Below are positions 9,974 through 22,900 of a stretch of DNA of 64,000 nt, in pieces. The stretch comes from Zoroaster sp. YZ-2022 (taxonomy: Eukaryota > Echinodermata > Asteroidea > Forcipulatida > Zoroasteridae). Within the stretch, counting starts at the first letter, position 1. Each line of letters starts with the position of its first letter. The notes beneath the pieces are model-generated. The model did no database searches, had not been told where the DNA came from, and worked only from the letters and a program-made list of their open reading frames with translations. The DNA lies in the NCBI GenBank assembly GCA_029582265.1, contig CM055823.1:4526001-4590000 (forward strand), given 5' to 3'. The translations under genes were made by a program, and so were the position numbers.

Positions 9974-11154
9974 TCGATTAAGCGTTGGGACAATTATTTT
10001 ATTAGCAATAGTTTATTAATGGAAACGCATAATATTAGTAACTGGCTAACCTGCTTCTATGAGTATGCTCACTTTCTATGAATCAAGACAGGCCTAGATG
10101 TATGTTATAATAATAAACCTGTGCAACTTTCAGCTCAATGCTAAATCATGAGAAAAGTGTGAAAGGCATTAAAACAAATTTCCAGAAAATACTTGGAGCA
10201 AAAGGTTGTCATTCTGCAACTTTTTGATAATTTGTTGGTGAACTTATCCTACAACCCCGACAAAAATTAATTGTACTTAAATTTCCCATAATGCATTGCC
10301 GGTATTTGTAAACGTCAAAAAATTCCAATAATTGAAATAGCCTCAAGAAATTATTCGATGTATGGTAGGCCTATATTCCATGAAATATCTAAAATAATAT
10401 CACAGTATTATAAACGGTATCCGTAGATATTTATTTTTCTGTTCCAGACAGAAAGTAATAGGCATACGAAGTTAGAGTTTTGGTCCCGAAATTGTGAATA
10501 CAATTTTCACAGAAATTATAGTAATTTAACAATGCATGCCTTTATACCCAGGCCAGGAACTAAGCACATTTAAACCCTGTACCAATGATCTGAGCATGAT
10601 TTGTATTCAAGGTTTTTATAATGAATCATTTACATGTCTATTTCACCGAGTTTGATATTATTAGCGCATGATCGGTATTGTATACTTAATAAAACACTAA
10701 GAACCATAAATGACCGTTAATTTGCAGTGCCGTTAATTATTATTATTGTTTTGTAAAAGTTGAGGGATGATTGCAATCCAAATAGTATCTCTCTTACCGC
10801 CCCTCCCCTCACCCAACCTTAACCTGAGGTGCAAATATCGTTAATATTTCCATTAAAAAAATGTGTCCGTTATTATATCATAAAGGTAGGATGGTACAAT
10901 TTTTCAAAATCACTATTAATTTTATTTTAGGATGTGTGGTATTTTAGGGGTGTAATGTACATTTTTTCTACAATTGGTCAGCACGCGTTGTGGGATGAAT
11001 AGTTATTTTTCCCCATTCCGAATTTTTTAATTTATTGGTAACTTTACTTTTTGGCTTTCTAATCACATGCATCGCATTTAAAACTCAATATAATTTAAAA
11101 AAATTATGTGATGCAGATAAAATAATCTAAATTAAGAGCTGATCATCGCAAATA
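9974..11154. other. Unassigned AT-rich non-coding DNA
   Basis: No exon, repeat end or RNA gene recognised. Confidence 0.4.
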
Positions 11155-11250
11155 TACACTGTCACACTCACACGCTGTCACACTCACACGCTGTCACACA
11201 CACACGCTGTCACACTCACATACTGTCACAATCACACACTGTTTTACTCG
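11155..11250. repeat. Tandem repeat, unit about 20 bp
   Basis: Units of CTGTCACACTCACACG with A/C variants, about five copies. Confidence 0.8.
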
Positions 11251-11958
11251 TGTAGTACTTTTTATTCTCTTTTCAAGGTATTCTTGTCACGAACTTCGGT
11301 AGATTTCGCACAAGTAAAACTTAATGATACTTTATCCCCATAGTGATAACTAGTGTACTACAATGGCTAAAAATAAGAAATAATTGTATCCATTAATTCA
11401 TGCAGTTTCCATGACAACTAATAATATCATCTAGATGACATGTGAATGAACATTTATTGTGCCAAGTTTGATTAATGTAGGTCAAAGCATGTTTGAGAAA
11501 AAAGGATTATCAATATGTAGTGATATGGACGTCCAACTAAGCTTAATACCATGGGGGCTAAAAAAGTTCTCACAGAGATAGAAAATCAAAAAAACTTCTA
11601 AGTTAACACATTTAATTAATTAATTTTTTTGTTCTTGGTGGCAACAATAAAAACTAAATGACTTATAATGAGATATTTTTTGAAAATCCCAATAATTAAA
11701 ATATGCATAATGTACGTGCAATTATAGCGCCCTCTATCGGTCATTTTCATGAGAACCGATGACGTCATCATGACGATTATGACTGAACATTAATTGTACC
11801 AAGTTACATAAATAGGTGAAGGCATGATGGAGTAATGGCGAGATGTTTGATCTTCTTCCACCCCTAGTGCTAAGAATTATCAGCGAAGGGCAAACAATAG
11901 TGTGCCAGAACAGATAGTGCAACCCAAAATTTTCAATGTTAACATCTTTTTCCGTGTT
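11251..11958. other. Unassigned non-coding DNA
   Basis: No gene or clear repeat recognised. Confidence 0.4.
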
Positions 11959-11959
11959 T

Positions 11960-13230
11960 AGGACGGATGCCAGTCAACTCGCCCCCTGGCAAACTCGCCC
12001 CTTACAAGCTCGCCCCTTACAAACTCGCCCCCTGTCGATACAAACTCGCCCCTCACAAAGTCGCCCCCTGACAAAGTCGCCCCTCAGCAAACTCGCCCCC
12101 CGGCAAACTCGCCCCTCTACAAACTCGCCCCCAGTAAATTTTTAACGCAGTTCACGCTGTTGATTGAGACTGGTTTAACGTTCATATAAGAGAGTAATTA
12201 AACATTATTATAATAAAGGCAGTTCTTTTCAGAACAATTACTATCTCAATTGAGAATTAAATCACATGGTGTCACCGCAGTTTTACTTATACGCTTCACC
12301 ATGCAAAGCTACAAGTTTTACCTAACATCATTTCAGTTGACGTTTTATTTAACGAAAATAAATATTACAAGAAATAATTCATTTACAGTTACAATTAAAT
12401 AGATTAAATAGGAAACTAGCTAAACAAAATACTGAGTAAAATAAATAAGTATAATAAAAATAAATAATTAATTACATACAAAATACAAAATACAGATAAT
12501 TAAAATGTAATTAAATCAAACAAATAACTTTGTAAATTTTTCATAGTATATACATAATACTAGGTAAAACTTGTAGCTTTGCATGGTGAGGATGATAAAT
12601 AAGACTGATTGCGGTGACACCATGTGGAATCTCAATTGAGTAGTAATACATAATATACATAATACATAATATAGTATACATCGTATAAATCATAACTGTT
12701 TTGTTTAGCTAGTTTTATAATTATATGTATTCTAATTTAAGTAAGACTAATTGCGGTGACACCATGTAAGAATCTCAATTGAGTAGTAATTAGTTCTGAA
12801 AAGAACTGGGGGTACAACTCGACGTTTCGATCAGTATGCTCTGATCGTCCTGATCTAATTTAGTTGTAACTGTTGAATTATTTTTGTTAGGCCCTATGTT
12901 TGATTTTCTCTCTTACTAAATCAGTCTCAATAGTGCCTAATAATCCATTAAAATATTTATGTCCCCGTACATCCTGCCTTTATAATTAATAATATTAAAC
13001 CAGTCTCAATAGCGTGCGTGAGATGCGTCAAAAAATTACAGGGGGGGGCGAGTGTGTTGGGGGGGCGAGTTTGTCGGGGGGCGAGTTTGTCGGGGGGCGA
13101 GTTTGTCAGGGGGTGAGCTTTCCGAGGGGCGGCTTTGTGAGGGGCGAGTTTGTACAAGCAGGGGGCGAGTTTGTCAGGGGGCGAGATTGTAAGGGGCGAG
13201 TTTGCCAGGGGGCGAGTTGACTGGCGCTTT
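11960..13230. mobile_element. Foldback element with tandem-repeat arms and a nested palindromic core
   Basis: The left arm (11966-12136) is an array of CAAACTCGCCCC units; the right arm (13035-13224) is the same array inverted (GGGGCGAGTTTG). The inversion continues inward: GTTGATTGAGACTGGTTTAA at 12160 meets TTAAACCAGTCTCAATAG near 12995. The outer edge GCCAGTCAACTCGCC is matched by GGCGAGTTGACTGGC. Inside lie three Penelope-like arms (about 12220-12321 inverted, 12540-12645 and 12735-12852 direct), the first two making a second palindrome. No transposase ORF. The architecture recalls FB/Galileo foldback transposons. Confidence 0.7.
12821..12852 (-). repeat. Hammerhead-like core remnant (family B)
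   Basis: Reverse complement reads AGGACGATCAGAGCATACTG then ATCGAAACGTC. The stem GATCAG/CTGATC is intact but the leading CTGAGGA is reduced to CAGGA. Confidence 0.45.
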
Positions 13231-13769
13231 AGGACATCCAAAGGAACAAAAAAATATCGGTGGCGGTGGGTTATGGGGGGGGGGTGCACGGTAGACACCT
13301 CCAGCCCACAGACTAATTGTGGGGACCGCCTGCCGTGAGATCATGAATGAGTTTTAAGAACTAAATGTCTAATCAATGAATATTTTTCAAACAGTCTTTG
13401 TCAACAAGTCAATAAGCTAAAGTGGCAAGTCCATTACACCGAGTAAGTCGAGTCTCAAATCAATTCAGTCAAGTCAAGTAAGTCAAGCCTACGCAAGTAA
13501 AAATGATGCGACTCGAGTCTGAGTCGCCAACTCTGATTGAAACGTCTAGGTATCTTAACACTGGTTCTTATCAGAATTAACATTATTTCAGGACAACTCT
13601 TGAGAGATAGTAACACAGTGCTACTGCAAATCTTACTCCTACATCACCATGCAAAACTTAAATCCTACTCAAATATACGCTGCTCTCCATACTACTGTTT
13701 TGTGTTGCCTTTTTGTCTGACACCCAGACGACATTCATATTTATGAATGTCTTCTGACTAATCTATGAT
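13231..13769. other. Unassigned DNA upstream of the PHRF1 candidate first exon
   Basis: A low-complexity run of CAAGTC/AAGTCGAGTC words lies at 13395-13530. No coding exon recognised. Confidence 0.4.
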
Positions 13770-13959
13770 GCATCATGGGTAATAAATATATATCCAAAAT
13801 GGCGATTTTGAGGTGAATGTCAGAAGAAAAAATATTATACCGAATTTCTCTATTTTATTGCGGTATTTTGATCTCCAATATTAAAACATTATTAAGAAAA
13901 TAATATGTGATGAAAATAGTCGGAAAGAACTTATACTTTCTACTGACTGATTCATACAG
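13770..13959 (+). promoter_or_regulatory. Candidate PHRF1 promoter and 5' non-coding exon
   Basis: CCAAAATGGCGATTTTGAGG at 13792-13811 resembles the YY1-type AANATGGCG element found at many metazoan start sites. A strong donor, CATACAG|GTGAGTT, ends a possible exon at 13959. Joined to the acceptor at 15959, the frame upstream of the ATG at 15993 meets TGA at 13948-13950, which would make that ATG the first in frame. The ATG at 13797 opens only a five-codon upstream ORF. The start site is inferred. Confidence 0.35.
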
Positions 13960-14077
13960 GTGAGTTAATTATTTTTGTGGACAAAGAAAGAAAGTAACGG
14001 AACGCCGGAAGGTGATTGGGGTTCGGCATCGGTATGTCGCGTTGTACGTTCTGAGTCTGACGTTAGTCTGAATCAGT

Positions 14078-15073
14078 GAATGTCTCTTCCGTTCACACAG
14101 TCTTTTAAGAATAATGTCGTAATTTTCGCTGTGAACGTCAGACGCATGGCTCCTACTCCACACGCTAAATAACAATAACATATTGAGCAAATTCTTTAAC
14201 TCGTAAACCTAGAATCATCATAGTCCATAGATGATTTCTCCCTTCCAGAAAATCTCTCCGCTTTCAACTTTATTTATATTATTATTAACAAAAAATAATC
14301 ATCTTCAATTATCGGCCATTGCTAACGTTTGTTCACTTACTTTCAAAACATTTTTAATGGGTACTTTTTGCTCGCCAAATGTCAGTGTCTTTGACATGTT
14401 TTTGTACACACATAAATATGCAATTCACATGAACCATGCACTCGTGCGCTAAATTATTTGTGTAAAATTTGATTATAAATAACGTGCAAGCGTGAACGCC
14501 GACGCCATTGCATAAATGCTGCATTATGATGTCACTCAAGAAAACTCGTGAGAACTCGGCAACCGATTTGAAAATACCGCTATAAGGTTTATCGCAAATA
14601 GCACTGAAGCAACTGCCGCAAAGCATTACAGGGATACAATTTGGGGCATCTGTTTGGCACATCTTTTGTGACGTCAATAATATTTTGTTTGTCCGCACAG
14701 CACGCAATAGCGCCCACAGATATCCCACAATTCTTTGCAGCTGCTATTTGCGATAAGCCTTATTGGAAATAGACGTATATAAAAACATGTGAAAGACGTT
14801 AACATTTGGCGAGCAAAAAGTACCTGATAAAAATATTTTTTGAAAGTAAGTGAGCAATAGTTATGCCTTATGGCTGATAATTGAAGATGATTCGTATGTA
14901 AAGTTGAAAGCGGAAGGATTTTCTGGAAGGGAGAAATCATAGATTTACAAGTTAGAGAATTTGCTCAACATGTTATTTAACATGTGGGGTAGGAGCCATA
15001 GTCTGACGTTCACAGTGACAATTATATCTTTATTCTAAAAATAGGAGACTGAACGGAAGAGGCATTTGGACTA
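14078..15073. repeat. 1-kb imperfect inverted repeat in the PHRF1 5' intron
   Basis: The left arm 14078-14411 and right arm 14770-15073 are inverted diverged copies. Shared landmarks include CTCCCTTCCAGAAAATC with GATTTTCTGGAAGGGAG, and TACTTTTTGCTCGCCAAATG with CATTTGGCGAGCAAAAAGTA. The spacer folds again: TTATCGCAAATAGCA at about 14589 pairs with TGCTATTTGCGATAA at about 14742. ORFs in the two arms are the same frame read from the two copies. Confidence 0.7.
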
Positions 15074-15271
15074 GTCATGTTGTAGCCAAAAGATAGGGTC
15101 AGTCACTCACTCTTTGGCCCAAGGCTAGCCCCATCTGTACAAAAAATGCTGAATTTGTGTCCATTTTCAAACCAATAACTTTCATATGTATTATTCACTC
15201 ACCCAAGCAAACATTTGTGGTGGGGTATCATTGATTGTACAGCCGATGGCTCAGCTTCAGTTTCAAAATTG

Positions 15272-15439
15272 TGCTGCCTGACACAGCACAAGGCAGCGGC
15301 CCTCATTTCCATTTGCTGCCTGACACAGCGCAAGACAGCGGCCCTCATTTCCATTTGCTGTCTGACACAGCGCAAGACAGTGGCCCTCATTTCCATTTGC
15401 TGCCTGACACAGCGCAAGACAGTGGCCCTCATTTCCATT
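15272..15439. repeat. Tandem repeat, 42 bp x 4
   Basis: Units contain CTGACACAGCGCAAGACAG and GGCCCTCATTTCCATT. 42 is a multiple of three, so all forward frames stay open. It lies in the proposed PHRF1 5' intron and is not coding. Confidence 0.9.
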
Positions 15440-15610
15440 TGTTCGTTATCATTACGATCAAAACAAAAATAATAAAGGAAACGGAAAAAAATAAAAAAGA
15501 ACAGAATTGATAATTTTTATTATGAATTTTATGAAATAAAAACAAAGTCCCTGTAACCTTGTTACAATGTTAAGCACTGAAGATTGGTAAGGCCATTTTT
15601 AATAAAAGGA

Positions 15611-15906
15611 ACCGGGTATTGAACTCAACGATTGTGAACCCAGTTACCCAACACAAGCCTTGCACTTCCAGATTATCTGATTAGACCGGGTATTGAACTC
15701 AACGATTGTGAACCCAGTTACCCAACACAAGCCTTGCACTTCCAGATTATCTGATTAGACCGGGTATTGAACTCAACGATTGTGAACCCAGTTACCCAAC
15801 ACAAGCCTTGCACTTCCAGATTATCTGATTAGACCGGGTATTGAACTCAACGATTGTGAACCCAGTTACCCAACACAAGCCTTGCACTTCCAGATTATCT
15901 GATTAG
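15611..15906. repeat. Tandem repeat, 74 bp x 4, copies identical by eye
   Basis: Each unit begins ACCGGGTATTGAACTCAACG and ends CAGATTATCTGATTAG. The four copies show no difference on reading, so the duplication is recent or gene-converted (or an assembly effect). The array ends 53 bases before the PHRF1 exon at 15960. Each unit carries GAGTTCAATACCCGG on the other strand, faintly like a tRNA T-arm, but no full tRNA fold. Confidence 0.9.
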
Positions 15907-15959
15907 ACTGAATTATGGCGGTATTGCAAACTTAACTCTTTTTGTTTTCATTTATGCAG

Positions 15960-16974
15960 ATAAAACAAATAAACAGAGACAATTTGATAAGAATGGAACA
16001 AGAAGAGAATCTTGAAGAAAATGATCAGCATCAAAAAGAGGACGATGCCATAGAGAATGAGGAAGATGAATCAGAAGGTATCATCTCAAAGATGTTTCAT
16101 CTCAAAGATGTTTCATTAATTTAAACATTTCTTAACCCTACTTCACATGGAGGCCACTCCGATCCACTAAATTTCCAATATGTTCTTCACCAACCTTTAA
16201 AGCATACAAGCCATTGCTGTCTTTTCCAAGTAATCTTTCAAAATCAACCCAGTGGCGCCCAATGCCACTGTAAGTAAGATCATCTCCGATTACATACTCA
16301 ACACACACTGAAGGCCATTACAAACCACAGTCTTTAGTGGTTTTGTATAGGTGTGTTTACAGTCAAAATACATGGTCAGGTTTACAGCTGGTTGTAGCTA
16401 GTTGTTTGAACATATTTGTATGGCCTGCAATGTATCAAAGGTAGACCACCTTACCCTGCAATCTCAGAAGGGTAACCATATGAGGCCACTAGCAACAGCT
16501 GCAACAGCTTGGAGTGGCTTGAATGGGTAGTCCCACTGATTGTAGGAGGGTTCAAGAGATTGAAGGGTCAGGATTATGAATAAGTGCCAGTTATTGTCTT
16601 AAGTCGCTTGTGCCTCTTGAATACTTCTCTGCAAAAGAATTTAAAAATAATTAAATTTTGATAAAAAAAGGAAACAAAATTGTTTACATTTTCTCAGGAA
16701 CGTAAGAGTTGACATTTATTTTTTTTTTATCCAATTTTATCCAATTTTGTACAATTTTTTTCAAAAGTGCAGATACATTGTTGACATTTTTTCTAACGAG
16801 AGTTAACTTATGACTTATTGTCAGAACTAATGGAATACTCCGAGAGGCAAGAAGACAATGATGAAGAAATGCAAGAAGAGGAAATGGTAGAAGAAGATGA
16901 TGAAGGGGAGGAAGATGATGAAGAATTAGAAGACGAAGAAGGAGACGATGAAGATGAAGAAATTGAAGGAGAAG
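15960..16974 (+). CDS. PHRF1: PHRF1 exons 1-2: acidic N-terminus
   Basis: Exon 1 follows a TTTATGCAG acceptor. Its first 33 bases stay open before the ATG at 15993 and end in an AGA-ATG context. Exon 2 (16825-16974) is almost wholly Glu and Asp. The first intron (16078-16824) contains an old dispersed repeat. Long acidic runs before the RING are a feature of PHRF1 proteins. Confidence 0.75.
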
Positions 16975-19900
16975 GTAGGGTTGTGTTACCATGGAAACTC
17001 ACAATGTTCATGTCTTTGTTATGAATGAATACACTGAAAGGTCTCCACAGGTTAAACAAGAAATAAATAAATAAAATAAGCCTCCAATAATGATAGGACA
17101 GTTATGACTATGAGATCAAAAAGTCAGTTTACTATATATTTATAGTCATTCCTTCGACAGTCCTTTCAAAATGTCAGATCTGGAATTTCAGAGGCCATTG
17201 CTTCTGTTGCCGTGGTCTTGGTGCCTCGTACAAATCTTCCCATAGACATTGTGATATTCTAATGGAAGTGACCTTGCCTCGACAAGAATAACATTCTAAA
17301 TGCAAGGACATGTGGCTCTGATAGGAGGTCAAACCAAAACCACTCAAGTGTATATGCAGTACATACACAGCTCTGTGTGACTCTGCATATAACTTAAGTA
17401 GGACATACACAAGTGTGTTTGACTTTGCCACTAACTCCAGCACAAAAATACACATATGTGAACAATTGGCAATGCAACCAAAAATACTCAAGTGACTGTC
17501 TGTGGGTGCGGTGCTTACTGGGCCAAATTTCAGCCTGGGCATAGGAGGGTTAATAAACATTTATTTTACATTTTGTAGGAGATGATCAAGATGCTGAACT
17601 AGAGGAAGGTGAAGAACTTGATGAAGATGACATTGAAGATTATGAGGAGGTTGAGGAAGAAGAAGAGGTGGAAGAGGAATACGATGATGATGAAGAATGG
17701 GAGGCATTTGATGGAGACACAGAAGAGACGGAGAAGTGTCCTGTCTGTCTTGATAAATTCTTAGACAAAGAAGTGGGAACACCAGAGAGCTGTGATCATG
17801 TCTTCTGCTTAGAATGCATCTTAGAATGGAGTAGGGTACGTGGTCTCCGCACGCATCGCCTCAGACCCGCGCTTTGGCATTTTTAGTTGTTTTTTTTCCA
17901 ATGAAATGATGTCCAAATACAGCTAAAATTGTTGGATCGATTGGAATTTAGGGCTGTGCGAATTTGAATAATTTGGCCAAAAAAAAGTGTCACCGCACCA
18001 ATTTTGAAGTCAACCTTTGAATAAAAGCAAACTCTGAAAAATATGGTTGAAATTTATAGACCTTTGGAACAATGGAGTTTGCATCAAATGGAAATGTTTT
18101 AATTAATACTCCTTTCCCAAATACAAAACATAAAAAAAATTGAATCATATTTGCATTTTTATTCTCAGAACATCAACACATGTCCAGTTGATCGTGGTTT
18201 GTATCGTTCTATTTTGGTACGACACTCATATCATAGTGAAGTAGTCAGAAGAATTGAAGTTGATGAAAGAAAACCAACGGAGGAACAAGATGATGAAGCT
18301 GCTACTTATTGTGAGGTAATTATGTTATATAAACAAAGCCAGCGGTGATTGGTGAATTACACTGGTCAACAATTTTTTTAAAGTTGTCTGCTTCGGAGAT
18401 AAAATGTGCTATTTATTATGGATTTTGATGTGCTGAATTCAAATATGACAATTAAAATTGCTGATTAGCTACTGTTTCCAAGATATTTAAGTTTACATTT
18501 TATGTACTATGTATATGGTGTACATAGCAGATTTTTAATCATGAATTGTAAACCTAGGTCTTTTCATGTGTTTATGGTTGTTTCACTTGATATTATGTCA
18601 CCTGCCCTGTTTATGTAACACTTACTAAAAACAGTTCATAGTTCAGTCCTTATTCAGTGTCTACTCTGCGCTTCTTGGCTTGTCTCTTGTCGTCACTAAA
18701 CGGTACCATATCTTGAAAACTACAGCCAATCAACAATTTTAAGCATCATTTCCATTCTCAGTGACCCATAATTAGTCAAGTTTGACTTCATTTGTTTCGG
18801 AAGCATTTTGGCTGTAGACCAGTGTTATTAACCCTAACTCCCTAGGCCCATTTGCTTACACATAACCTGAATCCTTCCTAACTCCCTAGGCCCATTTGCT
18901 TACACATAACCTGAATCCTTCCTAACTCCCTAGGCCCATTTGCTTACACATAACCTGAATCCTCCAAAATCCTTCAGTAGTAAAGCAAGCACATGACATG
19001 TATGCACACATGTGTTTCTAATCTGTGATACATGTACATGGCCAGGGACCCTCCCTGCATGCATGGAGCAATAAACAGTGTCCATTGACTCAATCACTGA
19101 CCTTGCAATCACTACAACAAACATGGATGTACATGTACCATGGAAAGGCAAGTGTGCCTAATAACCTCAATCCTTCAAAATCCTTCACTTTAGCAAAGGG
19201 GATTTGAGAGGATTTGGGAGGATTTTGGAAGGTTAGGGATAATAAGTTTTTTCTGATCAGGACAATCGGCCATTGAACAGCTGTTAATCAAAATCACTAA
19301 TTGACTAATGAGATTTGCTAAACGCCTGCGTGATGCGTTATAATACCATTACACACTTCATACGTTTCTTTTGTAATGCAAACGTTATAATTTGTTTAGT
19401 TTGTCCTGTGCATTTAACAGAATGGAGCTAAGTGTTGATATGCCAGTGTTGCTGCTTAGTGTTGATATGCCAGTGTTGCTGCTTAGTGTTGATATGCCAA
19501 TGTTGCTGCTTAGTGTTGATATGCCAGTGTTGCTGCTTAGTGTTGATATGCCAATGTTGCTGCTTGGTGTTGATATGCCAATGTTGCTGCTTGGTGTTGA
19601 TATGCCAATGTTGCTGCTTAGTGTTGATATGCCAATGTTGCTGCTTAGTGTTGATATGCCAGTGTTGCTGCTTAGTGTTGATATGCCAATGTTGCTGCTT
19701 AGTGTTGATATGCCAGTGTTGCTGCTTAGTGTTGATATGCCAATGTTGCTGCTTGGTGTTGATATGCCAATGTTGCTGCTTGGTGTTGATATGCCAATGT
19801 TGCTGCTTAGTGTTGATATGCCAATGTTGCTGCTTAGTGTTGATATGCCAGTGTTGCTGCTAAGTGTTGATATGCCAATGTTGCTGCTTAGTGTTGATAT

Positions 19901-22900
19901 GCCAATGTTGCTGCTTAGTGTTGATATGCCAATGTTGCTGCTTAGTGTTGATATGCCAATGTTGCTGCTTAGTGTTGATATGCCAATGTTGCTGCTTAGT
20001 GTTGATATGCCAGTGTTGCTGCTTAGTGTTGATATGCCAGTGTTGCTACTAAGTGTTGATATGCCAGTGTTGCTGCTTAGTGTTGATATGCCAATGTTGC
20101 TACTAAGTGTTGATATGCCAGTGTTGCTGCTTAGTGTTGATATGCCAGTGTTGCTGCTTAGTGTTGATATGCCAGTGTTGCTGCTTAGTGTTGATATGCC
20201 AGTGTTGCTGCTTAGTGTTGATATACCAGTGTTGCTACTAAGTGTTGATATGCCAGTGTTGCTGCTTAGTGTTGATATGCCAATGTTGCTACTAAGTGTT
20301 GATATGCCAGTGTTGCTGCTTAGTGTTGATATGCCAGTGTTGCTGCTTAGTGTTGATATGCCAATGTTGCTGCTTAGTGTTGATATGCCAATGTTGCTGC
20401 TTAGTGTTGATATGCCAATGTTGCTGCTTAGTGTTGATATGCCAATGTTGCTGCTTAGTGTTGATATGCCAGTGTTGCTGCTTAGTGTTGATATGCCAGT
20501 GTTGCTACTAAGTGTTGATATGCCAGTGTTGCTGCTTAGTGTTGATATGCCAATGTTGCTACTAAGTGTTGATATGCCAGTGTTGCTACTTAGTGTTGAT
20601 ATGCTAGTGTTGCTGCTTAGTGTTGATATGCCAGTGTTGCTGCTTAGTATTGATATGCCAGTGTTGCTGCTTAGTGTTGATATGCCAGTGTTGCTGCTTA
20701 GTGTTGATATAAGATACACTTGTATTATCTTTGGTTGTTTCTTTAGGTTTGTGGACGTTGTGATAGGGAAGATAGGTTGCTTCTTTGTGATGGATGTGAT
20801 GCTGGCTATCATTGTGAATGCCTAGACCCTCCACTTGAACACATCCCTATTGAAGAATGGTATTGCCCAGAATGCATTGCTCATAATAGACACCAAGGTA
20901 GGCCATTGATTCAAGCTAATTATTATTTTTATTCTGTTTTCATTCCCCAAAAATACTTTATTTATGGTAACAAACTTGTTAGGCCAAAACAAAAGTCTCC
21001 GGTTTCTGGTCTGCACATGGGTCGCCACAGACCCGTACTTTGACTTTTTTGTTTTTGTTGTTGTTGTTGTTGCTTTGAAACGATGTACAAAATTGCTGGA
21101 TAGATTTTAAATGACTTTTCATATAGGGGTGTGAATGTTTGCCTGAACTGTGAGACCTCTCTTAGCCACCATACTCTGTGAGACCTCTCTTAGCCACCAT
21201 ACTCTGTGAGACCTCTCTTAGCCACCATACTCTGTGAGACCTCTCTTAGCCACCATACTCTGTGAGACCTCTCTTAGCCACCATACTCTGTGAGACCTCT
21301 CTTAGCCACCATACTCTGTGAGACCTCTCTTAGCCACCATACTCTGTGAGACCTCTCTTAGCCACCATACTCTGTGAGACTTCTCTTAGCCACCATACTC
21401 TGTGAGACCTCTCGTAGCCACCATACTCTGTGAGACCTCTCGTAGCCACCATACTCTGTGAGACCTCTCTTAGCCACCATACTCTGTGAGACCTCTCTTA
21501 GCCACCATACTCTGTGAGACCTCTCTTAGCCACCATACTCTGTGAGACCTCTCTTAGCCACCATACTCTGTGAGACCTCTCTTAGCCACCATACTCTGTG
21601 AGACCTCTCTTAGCCACCATACTCTGTGAGACCTCTCTTAGCCACCATACTCTGTGAGACCTCTCTTAGCCACCATACTCTGTGAGACCTCTCTTAGCCA
21701 CCATACTCTGTGAGACCTCTCTTAGCCACCATACTCTGTGAGACCTCTCTTAGCCACCATACTCTGTGAGACCTCTCGTAGCCACCATACTCTGTGAGAC
21801 CTCTCGTAGCCACCATACTCTGTGAGACCTCTCGTAGCCACCATACTCTGTGAGACCTCTCGTAGCCACCATACTCTGTGAGACCTCTCGTAGCCACCAT
21901 ACTCTGTGAGACCTCTCGTAGCCACCATACTCTGTGAGACCTCTCGTAGCCACCATACTTTGTGAGACCTCTCGTAGCCACCATACTCTGTGAGACCTCT
22001 CTTAGCCACCATACTCTGTGAGACCTCTCTTAGCCACCATACTTTGTGAGACCTCTCTTAGCCACCATACTCTGTGAGACCTCTCTTAGCCACCATACTC
22101 TGTGAGACCTCTCTTAGCCACCATACTCTGTGAGACCTCTCTTAGCCACCATACTCTGTGAGACCTCTCTTAGCCACCATACTCTGTGAGACCTCTCGTA
22201 GCCACCATACTCTGTGAGACCTCTCTTAGCCACCATACTTTGTGAGACCTCTCTTAGCCACCATACTTTGTGAGACCTCTCGTAGCCACCATACTCTGTG
22301 AGACCTCTCGTAGCCACCATACTTTGTGAGACCTCTCGTAGCCACCATACTTTGTGAGACCTCTCTTAGCCACCATACTTTGTGAGACCTCTCTTAGCCA
22401 CCATACTTTGTGAGACCTCTCTTAGCCACCATACTCTGTGAGACCTCTCTTAGCCACCATACTTTGTGAGACCTCTCGTAGCCACCATACTTTGTGAGAC
22501 CTCTCGTAGCCACCATACTCTGTGAGACCTCTCTTAGCCACCATACTTTGTGAGACCTCTCTTAGCCACCATACTCTGTGAGACCTCTCGTAGCCACCAT
22601 ACTCTGTGAGACCTCTCGTAGCCACCATACTCTGTGAGACCTCTCGTAGCCACCATACTCTGTGAGACCTCTCGTAGCCACCATACTCTGTGAGACCTCT
22701 CTTAGCCACCATACTTTGTGAGACCTCTCGTAGCCACCATACTCTGTGAGACCTCTCGTAGCCACCATACTCTGTGAGACCTCTCGTAGCCACCATACTC
22801 TGTGAGACCTCTCGTAGCCACCATACTCTGTGAGACCTCTCGTAGCCACCATACTCTGTGAGACCTCTCTTAGCCACCATACTCTGTGAGACCTCTCTTA

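Noticed and set aside
14231..14940. Two related small ORFs beginning MISPFQKI on opposite strands
   Set aside because: They are the two arms of one inverted repeat, not a gene pair.
15611..15906. Cluster of four tRNA genes (74-bp period)
   Set aside because: Only a T-arm-like word is present on the minus strand; no acceptor or anticodon stems could be drawn.
19385..20825. Repetitive protein genes on both strands of the 27-bp array
   Set aside because: Unit length is a multiple of three without stops, so frames are open by construction. The PHD finger is intact only if the array is intronic.
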